A model generated the notes under the pieces. The model saw only the letters and a program-made list of their open reading frames with translations, had not been told where the DNA came from and made no database searches. DNA of 64,000 nt from positions 5,244,001-5,308,000 of the forward strand of contig JAJEKV010000073.1 of assembly GCA_021234155.1 (NCBI GenBank), given 5' to 3'. The translations under genes and the position numbers were made by a program. Shown here piece after piece: positions 11,640-22,879 of the stretch. Every line of letters begins with the position of its first letter. The first letter of the stretch is position 1. This DNA comes from Isoetes taiwanensis. Lineage: Eukaryota; Streptophyta; Lycopodiopsida; Isoetales; Isoetaceae.

Positions 11640-12182
11640 AGTAGCAGATTGAGATTCTCGGGCAAGATGAGCATCCATGCATTGCATGCGCTGCATATAT
11701 TTTTGAGCTTGAGCTGCTCATCCACTTGGGAGATCACTATTTATTGTGGAGTTTTTCTTCGACTTTTCATTGGTGCTTTCTCATCTCTCATCAGTTCCCT
11801 TGTTTCTATGATCCCATGTAGAGGACGGGCTTCTTCTTGCATGGGTTGACCTTCTTGGCGGTTCTTAGTCTATTTTCTAACCTCTTCTATCTTAGCCTTT
11901 TGTCATGCGTGGGACAATCCTTCGACCTTCGGTTTAGATCTAGTTTGTCGGTATCTAGAAGCTCTCTAGTATCGGGATATTGTTGTATCTTGCGAGTCAC
12001 AGCACAAGAATGTGATCGATCTGAGTAGCCGATCGAGATTATTGAGCAAGAAGAGCATGCATGCATTGCATGTGCCGCATGCATGCATTGCATGCATTTT
12101 TGGGCTGCTCATTTGGTTAGGAGATCACTATTTATTGTAGAGTTTTTCTTCGGCTTCTCATCGACGATTTCTCATCTCTCAG
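11640..12182 (+). repeat. Direct repeat pair, ~155 bp, with CATGCATG cluster
   Basis: 11640-11795 and 12026-12180 share AGATCACTATTTATTGT, GAGTTTTTCTTCG and TTTCTCATCTCTC blocks in the same order. The second copy has an expanded run of GCATGCATGCATTGCATG motifs at 12052-12096. Units of CATGCATG are RY-type motifs bound by plant B3 factors, but here they look like local simple expansion. One copy reads GTAGCAGATTGAG where the other reads GTAGCCGATCGAG. Confidence 0.7.
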
Positions 12183-13985
12183 TACACCCTCACTCCCTTG
12201 ATTTTGTTATTGTATTAAAATTGTTGCATGACACGTGTGACCAGCCCCTCGCTTTTCGAGATTTTATGGTGTGGCATGCTTAAACAACCCCATTCCAATT
12301 CTTCCTTTTCACTACCATCTTGCACACGGCTATCCAACACCCCTTCCTCTGCATCAACCATGAAAGGATTCAAAGGACCTAAATTCTTTTATTCTAGGAA
12401 CACACTATCCAGTGTCGTCTCTAACAAAACCTCGAGAACCTCTAAAAAACCCCAAACAGCAAATAAGGCGACCTTCAAATGCTTGCCTCTCAACGGTCAA
12501 ATACAGCATATTCAATGCCATGTGAGGAACATGATTTGAAGAATTAAAAGAAAACAAAAAAAGAGTACATGTGCTTAAAACTAACCATGCAAAACTATTT
12601 TAAAATGGCCTCAATAATGGTTGTTGCTATTGTTGCTGCTGCTACCACTACCGCTGTTGCTATTGAAGGAGCTCAACAATTACATGTGTACACCAAGTGA
12701 TCTCATACACCTTGATAATGTGTGCATTTATATAGGAATAATCACCCAGCTATAAAACTGAACATTGAGGACTTTCGAAAGAAGAACAGATGGCGGTTTA
12801 AGCCGTTCTTGGCCATTTACTGAGAGGCGGCGTGCCGCCCTCTCTTCAATGCCAGGAATAGCGGGTAAATGAGGTCAAAATCATGGTATTTTGGTGCTAA
12901 GCGAGACAGTGGAATGGATTCGCGTATAATGAAAAAAAGATCTGGCTGGAGGTTTACAAATTTTTCTTTTTGGTGGCGGTTTTAAAGCGGGTAATCCCTC
13001 TAACGAGGTTCCATTCTTTATTATGTCTTTGAATAGACACACCAAAATGGTAGATCTTGGTAGATGCTGGCCTATAAGGTGAAGAATGGAAGCTACAAAA
13101 CTAGGTAAAGGAGATATTTTGTATTTCTTTTCCAGCAGGGAAAATCATAATCTGTCTCTTTGTGAAGAATTCGTCCTTGGCCCCCCTCTCCTGTTGCTCT
13201 TTCTTGCTAGCAGAAAGGTTTGTAGTAGAATTTCTGAAAAAGAATGGAGTATCTTGATCTAAAATCACAGGTTCATTGCTTACACATGAAATTATAAGAG
13301 ATGCCGAGCTAGGGAGTTCATGAGCAGATGATGCTTACTTTCAGACTTCAAATATGATGTACTATAAGTAGAAAGATTAATTTACGCTCTCGGTTCTTGG
13401 TACTGCTATGCCAAGAACCTCATGATCAGAATAAGTTCTGATGCTTAACTGGTTATGCTCAAATATTTGTTTGAGTGAGTGCTTGCTCAGGTACTGATGC
13501 CTGAGCTTCTTTTTAATCTGCTGGTACAGAAGAGGAGAAGTCTGATGGCTGGGCTTTGTGTCTAGCCAATTACAGGCTATCTGCATCATATCCCGACAAT
13601 GCAGCATCTCTTATGTTATCATACATCTGTGCCAGTTCTTAAAGGTTGATGAAACTGCAGGTTTGGATCAAGTATTAGAAGCATTTGCAGCTTCCTTGAG
13701 CAGCGTGGCAGGCTGCTCATTTTACTCTTTATTTCTTTCTCGATTCCTCTTCAATCTTGCAACAGGTTTTCATGGTGCTATCAAGACTTATTTGCATCTA
13801 CAGGAAAGTGTGTACTTGGCTCCTGTAGTACTCCATCTAACTGGGAAGATTGGTTCTGATCATGTAGTACTAGTTAGATAGAAGAAGAGGTTGAGAAATG
13901 CATATTAGTACTGAAGTTGTGAATATGAAATTTGATCCATTTGGGATCCATGTGCTTAATTTCTATCTGGTCCTTGAGGGGCCAT
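12183..13985. other. No gene seen
   Basis: Contains a 103-residue plus-strand frame (12228-12539) and a 76-residue minus-strand frame (13607-13377); neither resembles a family I know. A short CTGCTGCTACC run lies near 12635. I treat the interval as intergenic. Confidence 0.35.
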
Positions 13986-14053
13986 ATGTTGTAATTCTTC
14001 CTATCTGTTAATACAAAATTTCTTACCTTCAAAAAAAAAAAAAAAAAAAAAAC
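13986..14053 (+). repeat. Poly(A)-ended retroposon tail
   Basis: A TTAATACAAAATTTCTTACC segment runs into about 22 adenines at 14030-14052, then unrelated DNA. This is how a poly(A)-tailed retroposon or processed transcript ends. The body upstream was not identified. Confidence 0.4.
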
Positions 14054-14111
14054 TGAACATTTACACGCAAGATAAAAATGAGTTGTAGGCTTGGGATGCC
14101 CACCCCTCTTC

Positions 14112-14645
14112 AAATGCTATAAGGTGTTGTCGCACCTTACTTTTACAGAGATGACCATAGGCCCTATGGTAGGATGTGAGAGAACACAAATTCTTCTCCA
14201 CCTCTTCCACATTAGCCATAATAGCCTCCCTTTGCATTCCATAGCAATTCTCGTTCTAGCTGTCAAGATGTTGTATGCAGTCCAGCAAAAGCTCATGTTT
14301 GGATAAAGGAGCTTCACACATCCCTCGGCTTATGCCACACTAGATGTACCCCCCCCCCTTTCCGTTGTGTTGTCTTACCTTACTTATACCAGAGATGACC
14401 ATAGGCCTTATGGTAGGGTGTGAGAGAACACAAATTCTTCTCCGCCTCTTCCACATTAGCCATAATAGCCTCCCTTTGCATTCCATAGCAATTCTCGTTC
14501 TAGGCTGAAGTTGTTGTATGCAGCAGCAAAAGCTCATGTTTTGAAAATAGAATAGAATAGAATAGTTTTTTTAACGTCCACGGAGACCAATAGGTCATGT
14601 TTTTTTTCCACATCCCTCAGCCTTATGCCACACTAGATATACCCG
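14112..14645 (+). repeat. Tandem duplication, ~240-bp unit x 2
   Basis: 14112-14352 and 14363-14645 share GAGATGACCATAGG, GTGTGAGAGAACACAAATTC, CCACATTAGCCATAATAGCC and ATGCCACACTAGAT blocks at about 90 percent identity by eye. The second copy is longer because of the 52-bp insertion at 14543-14594. Confidence 0.85.
14543..14594 (-). mobile_element. 5'-truncated LINE copy: 3' end only, 52 bp
   Basis: On the minus strand this reads CCTATTGGTCTCCGTGGACG, a T-A run, then (TATTC)n. The same sequence ends the LINE at 25078-25131. It is absent from the neighbouring duplicate copy and is flanked by TCATGTTTT on both sides (14534-14542 and from 14595), the mark of target-primed insertion. It is a dead-on-arrival copy holding only the 3' terminus. 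Confidence 0.82.
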
Positions 14646-14945
14646 TGAATAAAACAACGCTTGATTGAGTCTTCATGCCCACACATTGAATAGTTCAACT
14701 TGCTCACCAATACCTTAACCCCTGATCACTATGTGGAGAATTTTGCCATTGTGGATAGCTTTGAACCGATCTCCACACTCCCTCCCACTAAGGCAAAAAT
14801 GAAGGCAAAAATGCTCTTTATCCAGGCTCTTAAAGAAAAAGATACCAACGTGGACAAGAAAAAAGCGCCCAAACTTGCTTATCTTGTGCTTTTAATTCGA
14901 ATTTACTTTGAAATGAATCTCAAAAGCGTTGTATCTTTATATTAT

Positions 14946-14983
14946 ACAAGAAACTTATCGCGGCGGCCAAGGCCGCCGCGAAC
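14946..14983. repeat. GC-rich hairpin element, copy 1
   Basis: A perfect 10-bp stem CGCGGCGGCC/GGCCGCCGCG with an AA loop (14959-14980), preceded by ACAAGAAACTTAT and followed by AAC. The block recurs in inverted orientation at 24719-24753. The GC-rich stem in AT-rich surroundings resembles the subterminal hairpin of a Helitron-like element, but no CTRR end is present. Confidence 0.6.
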
Positions 14984-15744
14984 GTTTCTCTTTCCCAACT
15001 TGTCTATACATGCTAGAACATGCAGAATTTGAACCTGCATTTTGTTGCCTTGTGTTCAGTGCCCGCACGTCAAGGCTGGTGTTTCTTCACAATTGAATTT
15101 TGGATTTTTAGTCATTGAAACTCGTTTAGATCTTTAAAATTTCAGTGCTCTCCAGGTCTTTGATTAAGGCTTCCCGTGAAAACTTCTAGTTGTTAAAGAC
15201 AGCTGCCTATTGGGAACTCAACATATTTTGATCATGACAACCACAGACAAAGTATTTCGATAAATCAAATACATAGATTGTATTAGCACCCATACATATG
15301 TGAACTCTTTAAAATATTGAAAGTGGTACCCAAATGATGGTTAGTTTTCTCAAATTTTGGAGGCCTTTGTACGTGCATATATTCATATGTAGGAGAATTT
15401 CTATGTAGGAGAATTGAAGTGCTGATTTGTAGAGGGCAACCCATAGTGCGACATCACCTTATTAGAATTTGCTCTAAAGTCCTCACATATTTTGCTTTAA
15501 GAATATTTGACTTATGAGCTAGCTCATGCACTAACTCATGCTTTGACTCATGTATTGATACATGGGTAGAATTAGATGCTTCTAGAATAATATGCGCTAG
15601 GCCTATATTAGCTAAATATATATATTAGCTAATGCACTGATTTTCCCTCTTAAGAGACAAATAATTCCTGTCCGTTTTGATGAATTAAGAGTTTATAGCC
15701 TTGGGCTGGACAAATAAAATACAATGCCCGCCGGGACAGAAGCT
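14984..15744. other. No gene seen
   Basis: A plus-strand frame at 14700-15032 runs across the hairpin and is not family-like. AT-rich DNA with TATATATTAGCTA stretches near 15600 lies just upstream of the UGT remnant and could be its old promoter region. Confidence 0.35.
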
Positions 15745-17020
15745 ATGGAGTCCTCTCAATTTCATGCAGTAGTTCTCCCCTTCCCTGCTCACGGCCATAT
15801 CAAACCTATATTGCATCTAGCGCACAGATTTGTCGCTTCTCGTTTGAAAATCACGTTTGTAACTGATGAAGCCCATTTTGCTAAAGCAACCGTCTGTTCC
15901 CCAGAAAAAAGGAAAAAAGTTTACCTTAAGGTTCCTTTGCTTTGTGTCTCCTCTGCTTCAGTGAATTCGACTCCTTTGTTTTTAATAGACAATTTATTCT
16001 TCATATTAAAGCTGAAGTAAGTATTTCAAAACTGGAAAATGTAAATTGGCATGCAAGATGAAGTTAAATCACAGAATCGCACAGAATCAGAAGCCTTTCC
16101 GCAGCCTTTAATGCCCAAAAAAGGTGTAGAAAAAGGCTTTAGAAGGGATACAAAAGACACTGCAAGCTATTCTTATTAAGTTAATATTGTTATTTTCTTC
16201 AATTTTTTCTCTCTAAGGAGCCCAGCCTAAGCCCCTGCAAGGGCTAGCACTAAATCGACGTCAGCTTTACTGCCCGATCGAGTTCGGCAACAGAAGTGGC
16301 GATTTGGCCAAGCTCCAAATTTGCCCAAGCTCTACCGTTCTGCCCAAGCTCCGTATTTCCATGCAAAAGAGTTGAACCAACAGAACCCTGGTGCCACCGC
16401 TGAGAAGCTCCAGATTTGCCCAAGCTCTACCGTCCTGCCCAAGCTCCAGATTTTTCAGCCATCTCTGCCCGGGCATCCTCTACTTCTGCCACGAATTTGA
16501 TACTGGCGCCTCTTCTGATGGGCGTATCCGCATTAACAGCTCCGGTGGGTCTGTACCTAGACTGATTTCAAATCAGCTTGTTCTGTTGAATTTTTCCTTC
16601 TTAGATACGTTTGCTTTGCCTTCACTCACTGCCCTGCCTTCTTTGCCTTCCCCCCCAACGCAATCTCTCTCTTTTGGAGCCGGATCTGGAGAATCTTCTG
16701 CCCAAGCTTTTGAATAAAAAATCCCCTGTTTCTTGCATTATTTTTTACGCCTTCCTTTCTGTCTGGCCTTTAAGATATGCAGAGAAATTTGGGCTTTCAA
16801 CCGTAGCTGTTCTGACATCTAATGCTACTAATGCTTGCTTCGATTGGCAGTTGCTGGAGCTTATCAAACAGGGGCCTGGATTCAGGCGGCCAAATCTGTG
16901 CTGTTGGGCTGCAAAAGAACTCTAAAAACTTGCTCTGCCCTAACAATTTGTGCGACAACAAAGGCGGCCAGGCATTTCGGATCTTCTGATAGTAATTGCA
17001 AAAAATAGCTTTATTTCTGC
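15745..17020 (+). pseudogene. UDP-glycosyltransferase (family 1) pseudogene
   Basis: From the second ATG at 15745 the frame reads MESSQFHAVVLPFPAHGHIKP, the start of plant family-1 UGTs, with the histidine of the P-A-x-G-H block that acts as catalytic base. Similarity fades after about 15890 and the frame stops at 16020. A UGT-like RIRINS piece appears near 16520, and PVSCIIFYAFLSVWPLRYAE plus the following AEKFGLSTVAVL stretch at about 16720-16830 match the central VSCIISD...W region of these enzymes. Between them lie short repeats of AAGCTC(C/T)...TTTGCCCAAGCTC (16290-16450). The sugar-nucleotide-binding PSPG box is missing. Such enzymes move sugar from UDP-sugar to small molecules; this copy cannot. 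Confidence 0.72.
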
Positions 17021-17489
17021 TGGATGGGTGGCCGGATTCTCCCTTTCTAAACTGGAGCTTCGATATTGCAAGAACAGTGATAAGAATTGGCTTTCAAGGT
17101 TCTATAAACGATTGCTTGCAGGGCAAGAAAGAAACAGGGCCATAGCTGCGGTAGCCGCCATAAATGCACGATATTTATCATAAATGCGAAGGCAATCTCG
17201 CAAGCACAGAGAGCACTGGGACAAATTTTCATTTTTTATTTTTTTTTTATTTCTTAAAGGGCACGTGTCATGCCCAGGTTTTTTCTTGGGGTGGAAATAT
17301 TACCCTCAAACAGAAATTGTACCTGCTTTTATATATGTATTGATAAAAATATAGCGTGTGTCTTCCATGGAGACCTAGATCGAACGATTGAGGATTTGAT
17401 CACCCAACGGTGAAGATGACATGTGCGCGACTTCAACCAAAATTTTAGCTTGACTGTTTGTTCAATACGATTCACTCAATCCGACAGTC
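17021..17489. other. No gene seen
   Basis: A weak RRPGISDLL reading near 16965-16990 could extend the UGT remnant. After that only AT-rich DNA is visible up to the purine tract. Confidence 0.3.
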
Positions 17490-18735
17490 AAGGGGTGAAA
17501 TGGGAAAGGGAAAAGGGAAAAGAAAGGCAAAATGGAGAAAAAAGGGAAAGGGGAAAAGGACAAAAGGAAAAGGGAAAATAGGAAAATATAAAAATAAAAA
17601 AAGGAAAAATACGAAAATAGAAAAAGGAAAGGGGAAAGGGGAAAGGAAAAAAGGGACGGTAAGAAGAAAATGAAAAAGGGAAGGCAAAAGGGCCGAAGGA
17701 AAAGGGAAGACAAAAAGGCCGAAGGAAAAAGGAAGGGGAAAAGGGAAGGAAAAAAGGAGGAGAGAAAAAAATTGGAGAAAAGGGAAGACAAAAGGGAAGG
17801 CAAAAGGGCCAAAGGAAAAGGGAAGACAAATGGGCCGAAGGAAAAGGGAAGGAAAAAAGGAGAAGAGAAAAAAAAAAATGGAGAAAGGGGTTGGGAAAAA
17901 GGGCTGATTAAAAGGGAAAGGGAAAGGGAAAGGGAAAAAGAAAGGGCCAGGGGAGGGGGGAAATGGAAGGAAAAAAAAAGGAAGAGAGAAAGGGTTGGGA
18001 GAGGAGGAAAAGGAAGGAAAAGGGCCATCGGGAAAAGGGAAAGGGAAGCGAAGGCAAGAGAAAGGAAAGGAGGAAAAGGAAAAAGGGAAGGTGAAAAGAA
18101 GGGGGGAATTAAAAAAATAAAAAAGGAATAGAGAAAGGGTTGGGAGAGGAGGAAAAGGTAAAGGAAAAAGGCCATTGGAAAAAAGGAAAAGAAGGGGAAA
18201 GGGCAATGAAGGAAAGGGAAGGGAAGGGGAAAAAGGGAAAAAGATAAAAAGAAAAAGGGAAGGTGAAAAGTGGGAAATAAAAAAAGAAAAAAAAAGGGGA
18301 AAACGGGGAATGGAAAAATGGAAAAGAGAGAAGGGAAAAGGGAAAGGAGAATGAAAAAAGGGAAGTGCGGGGATGGGCAAAGGGGAAAAGGTAAGAGAAA
18401 AAATAAGAGTAAAACAGGAAAATAGAAAGGGGAGGGGAACTAAAAATAGAAAACTGAAAAAGGAAAACGAGCGAATAGAAAAAGAGAAAAGGAAAAAGGG
18501 GAAAGGGGAAAAAGTAAAGGGCAAACAGAGATAGGAGAAAAGGGAAGGGGAAAATAGAAAAGGAAAAACAGGGAAGGGGCAAAAAAAGGGAAACGGAAAG
18601 TGGAAGAAATGGGATAGTGAAAAAAGGTAAATGGATCGGCAAAAAGAAGAAAAAAAGGTAAATGGAAAAATAGAAAAAGAAGAGACGAAAAGAGGGGAAA
18701 AAAAGAAAGGAAAAGCGGGAAAAGGGAAAAAGCTA
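17490..18735 (+). repeat. Long polypurine tract, ~1.25 kb of degenerate GGGAAAA
   Basis: The plus strand is almost entirely A and G for about 1,245 bases, as irregular GGGAAAA/GGAAAAG units with very rare pyrimidines. The long open frames on both strands (Lys/Gly/Glu-rich on plus, Phe/Pro/Ser/Leu-rich on minus) come from this composition and are not genes. Such polypurine-polypyrimidine DNA can form triplexes and blocks polymerases. Confidence 0.92.
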
Positions 18736-18842
18736 GGGGAACTTTGAGGGAATTGGAAACTGCAATTGAATGCTCTTAATTGTGCAATCTTAAAAATGTG
18801 AGTTCATTTAACTCCAGTGTATCATTTATAGTTCCTAGCTAT

Positions 18843-18870
18843 GCCCAGCAACGCTGGGCTCTATTTCTAG
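18843..18870 (+). mobile_element. Helitron 3' terminus
   Basis: A 17-nt hairpin GCCCAGCAACGCTGGGC is followed 11 nt later by the end CTAG and then T. This is the canonical Helitron 3' end (stem-loop, CTRR, insertion before T). The same hairpin and the same spacing occur at the Helitron end at 48564-48591. No TC-type 5' end was found to the left, so the element's extent is unknown; the purine tract may lie inside it. Confidence 0.65.
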
Positions 18871-19091
18871 TTCCACAATAATACCAATCAAAACACAAAG
18901 AGATTCCACAGTAATACCAATCCCCCATGCTCCAGCTATACCACCAAGAAAAAGGGAAGAAAAAGGGCATAAATGTAAACATTATTATATATGGACACAT
19001 GGTCCATTACTGGTATACTCCCCTATAGGATTAGCAAACGATGCCCACTGTCTTAAGAATAAACAAGAGGAAGTGCAGGACATGCCATTGT

Positions 19092-19213
19092 ATAGGGGCA
19101 GGGAGGTTGGGGCTCCCTTTCCGCAGCAACATGGGCAGGGGCCTGCGACCGGCGGCAGCCGGGAGAGGTCTGCCCCTATTGCAGAAAGAGAGCCCCAACC
19201 TCCATTCCCCTAC
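19092..19213. mobile_element. MITE-like inverted repeat, ~120 bp
   Basis: AGGGGCAGGGAGGTTGGGG at 19094 is matched in reverse complement by CCCCAACCTCCATTCCCCT ending at 19211, and the arms continue inward (CTCCCTTTCCGCA / TTGCAGAAAGAGAG). Flanks read GTATA and ACAATA, so a short TA-rich target duplication is possible. CTG-rich repeats follow at 19225-19300. Confidence 0.55.
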
Positions 19214-19424
19214 AATATGGAATGTGGGGAGCTACTGCTGCGACCTGCTGCTGCTTCAAATTGAGCTGCTGCTACTTCAAATCAACCTGCTGCTCACTGG
19301 ATCAGCGGAATTTGCTGCCCCGACTCCCATTCCATGATATTGGAGTATCACAGGTGTCAGCACCAGAATGATCTTCCGCTCAAATGAACAACCCACATTC
19401 CATATTGTTTTATCATGTGGATGC

Positions 19425-20002
19425 ATGGTTGCACCGAAACAAAGCAACGCAACGGAACGAAACGCAACGCAACGCCAAACGGAACGAAAAAGCTGGATTT
19501 TGTCCGAAACGTCATCCGAAACAAGTTTTTTATTTTTTCCAAAAAAGTAGGTCTGCCATGCTTTTTTTGTCACGCTGCTTTCCTTCTTGCCGTTTTGCCA
19601 TCGTTTGGTCTCTGGAACAGAACCCCATACTAAATAGGAGCGGCAGCAGGAAGATGACATGCCATTTAGTCCATTTCTTGGAGAAGCTGTTGTGCTCCAA
19701 TGATAACAAGCTCCATCTGTCTTCAGCAAAAATTATAACAGTCTACTATATAGTATGTATGGTCTCTGGTAGCTAGCATGTATGCTACTATAGGCACTTA
19801 GTATTATAAGTGACTGCTGATATACCATTTTGTCTTGCTATGTACATAAGCTAGCTCAGCTCCTCTCCTGCTTATAAAATATTGTAGTTAGTTACATTAT
19901 GTTAGTAAATTTTTGTTTCGGAAGGTGTTTCTATACTTGTTCCGTTTCGTTGTTTGTTTCGTTTCGTTGCAGAGGTATAGCAACACGTTTCGGTGCAACC
20001 AT
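19425..20002. repeat. Inverted-repeat element, ~580 bp (possible MITE)
   Basis: ATGGTTGCACCGAAAC at 19425-19440 recurs in exact reverse complement at 19987-20002. Just inside, both ends carry runs of AACGGAACGAAACG type. The arms enclose AT-rich DNA with no gene. Next to it, at 20043-20060, GCGAAGACCAATAGGGTC resembles the LINE 3'-end block seen elsewhere in the window. Confidence 0.5.
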
Positions 20003-20387
20003 GTGTGGATGTATATCCAATTTCGATAATTACGTGTTTATACCGCGAAGACCAATAGGGTCTTAGATATATGGACGAAGGGAATAGTTTCAACTTCAAT
20101 AGATACAATTCCCTATTGAATTCTCTGAATCTGATGGTACTAGTCAATGAGAAGAGATGTTGATAATATGTTAACCACTAATTCATACACCTGTTATTAA
20201 TTTTTCGTATCTACTTTGTTGTCAATAAAAAATAATTTCACCCACCGTGTAATTACGTATCACTCAATCAAGCAAGAATCAGATATCCCATATCGAAATA
20301 TTAGCAGTACTAGGAATTACAAAAATTGAGCCTCTATGGAACTGCTTGAGCTTCTCTACTTGATTGAGAAAAACTAGCATTGGGGCT

Positions 20388-22879
20388 TTATGCGACTGCT
20401 TGCATCCTTTCAGCTTCTTCTCTGATTGACTGAAATAGAACAGATGACAAGTAACGCTCGCCAAAGCTAGGTAGAATAACCTGCACAAATAGGAAATGTA
20501 CATGCTGCAGTCATAACATGAATCCAACAATGAATAGAATTATGCCAACAATATCAAAATTTATCTTTGCTATTAATAAAAACCACTGAGGATGGCACGA
20601 CATACAGCAATGAGCTTGTTTTCATTCTCTGATCTCTTTGCCACTTGGATGGCAGCAACCACAGCTGCACCAGACGATATGCCAACCTGTAAAAGTATTT
20701 AATATTGATATAGAAAATACCAGATTATCATATTATTAACATCAAAAAGACTTATACCAGCAGTCCCTCCTTTAATGCCAACTGCTTTGCCATCTCAACT
20801 GCCTCATCACTGGAAACCTGTAACCAGGTATGAAATAATCAATCCAAAAGTTAAATCAGTTTTATTCTAATCCGCCCTAGATTGGGACTATCAAGTGCAT
20901 CACACAAAAGAAATATATATTCACCATCTCATAGCCAGGAGAAATAATTGTATTGCATAATCCCATCTTGACATACAAGAGAACAGAATACCTGTATGAC
21001 CTCATCAAGGATTTCAACATCTAAAATGCTAGGTATAAATCCTGCACCAATTCCTTGAATCTTGTGCGGGCCTGTACAATGTGGAAATATTGGGAGTAAG
21101 TAAAAGAAAACTGCCAATCATTGTCACAATAGAAGAAACGTTATCATGGACCTGGTTTGCCACCCGAAAGTACATTACTTTCAATTGGCTCCACACCATA
21201 GACCTGTCAAATATTTCCTTAGCAAGCCCAAAATATAAAATGATGATACGCATGTACTGACCGGTCCAATGTACCTTAATGTTAGGATTCTTGCTTTTCA
21301 GATATTTTCCACATCCAGTGACAGTGCCACCTGTTCCAATTCCAGATACCAAGATGTCCACTTTTCCCCGAGTATCCTCCCAAATCTCTGGTCCAGTAGT
21401 CTCAAAGTGAACCTATCAAAGTTTCCAAAAATTGGAAGTGTAGCAATAATGGCAGCAAAATAAATGGGTCAAAAGTACCTTGGGATTTGCTGGATTCTCG
21501 AACTGTTGGAGCATGTACGCATTTGGTGTCTTCTTCAGAATCTCCTCCGCTTTCTGGACAGCACCTTTCATGCCTTTAGCTGGATCTGTCAGAACTAGCT
21601 CAGCTCCAAATGCCTTCAGCAAAATACGACGCTCTAGACTCATCGATGCAGGCATCGTAAGAATGAGCTTATAGCCTTTCGCAGCAGCAATAAATGCAAG
21701 TCCAATTCCAGTATTTCCACTAGTTGGCTCTACAAGGATGCTCTGTAAAACACAAGCAGGTTATGCAAAGCTCAAATAAATCTATATAAACCATCACGTA
21801 GCAAACAAACAAACAATTACTAAAGGAATTGGCATGAATAATACATAATGGATGCTTTAATCCCGTCTGGAGAACCAGCAACATTTGTCAAATTCACACT
21901 ACAAGGTGGTTTGCCACATTCTGCAGGTTTTTGAATTATGGAGCAACTATCATTTAAGTATGTTCTATGTTGAGAGGCTTATAAGCTTGTCACTCAAACA
22001 AAACCACAATGTACAGAAAACGACCCTTATATAATTATTCCTTATTCATACCAGCATCTTTCCGCTAATAGCTGTACATTCAACAGGGCCAAATACCTTA
22101 CCTTCCCAGGAATAATGGCACCTTTAGCTTCAGCATCAGCAATCATGCTGTAACCTATCCTGTTCATAGGAGCCAACTTTTATCATGTCATCACTTTTAA
22201 TAATATAAGAAGTTGATCTGTTGCTATAAGAAACTGTCCATTTCTAACAACGCAAGGATGACTCCAAATGATATTAATGGCCAGTTTCCCGGGAATAAGA
22301 ATGTTCAAACCTTTCTTTAGTGGCAAGTCAGTTATTGATTTCTTGCTTATAAAGACTGAAGCTGTATATAGGAAATCATAACTTGAAAATTACCAACGAC
22401 GCCCAATCATACATTTAAAAGAAAAGGTTACGCAATACCTGTCCTTGACACTGCAGCAAGGTTCCATGATCTCAAGTTTGGCAGCTATGTTTGCAACACA
22501 ACCTTCTACCACATTGTTGAGATAAACCATTGGTGTCCGTCCAATTAACTGAAAATGGTTGGTTAAATTAAAACAAGCTGTAATTAGCATACAGATTATG
22601 TAGCTAAACACGCAAAGCAGGCCCAATACTCACCTGAGTGACATCATCGGCAATGTTCAAACCTTCATTCTCCACTTCAGACTGAAGCTCCTCTGCTTCA
22701 GTTTTGACTGCCCGCACTTCAGTGCATCTCCGCGTACCTCTGAGCTTAAAGACCCCGCTAGCTCCTCTAAATCTAGGTGGCCTCACGCAGACGACAGCCG
22801 GAGCAAGAGGGCTGTCTATTTGGCTTGGACGAACCCCAGCGATGTCAATAGCTGCAACGGCGCCATTGATCGCCGCCAT
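20388..22879 (-). CDS. OASB: Cysteine synthase (O-acetylserine (thiol)lyase), plastid type
   Basis: Ten exons on the minus strand join into one open frame of 393 residues: 22879-22634, 22548-22439, 22159-22102, 21742-21479, 21412-21275, 21203-21152, 21071-20992, 20817-20758, 20686-20606, 20480-20388. All introns are GT-AG. The enzyme joins O-acetylserine and sulfide into cysteine using PLP. The PLP lysine is K117 in CCSVKDR, the substrate loop TSGNTG is at 145-150, the phosphate loop GTGGT at 252-256, GISSGA near 338-343, and PSFGERY lies in the last exon. Residues 1 to about 65 are Ala/Arg/Pro-rich and look like a chloroplast transit peptide, and the length fits the plastid isoform. The frame is intact with all key residues, so the gene is probably functional. 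The plastid assignment and symbol are by resemblance. Confidence 0.95.

Noticed and set aside
14959-14980. Intrinsic terminator
   Set aside because: The GC-rich hairpin lacks a T-run, and such terminators are a bacterial feature; the window is plant nuclear DNA.
15005-15095. Possible tRNA or SINE on the minus strand (GGTTCAAATTC B-box-like)
   Set aside because: A T-arm can be drawn, but anticodon arm, D-arm and acceptor stem do not pair, and no A box sits at the right spacing.
17462-18642. Long open frames (up to 350 residues) on both strands of the purine tract
   Set aside because: They exist because a pure A/G strand has few stop codons; the peptides are low-complexity and follow composition only.
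17490-18735. Interstitial telomere repeats
   Set aside because: The unit is a degenerate GGGAAAA without the TTTAGGG pattern of plant telomeres; the resemblance is only in G-run spacing.
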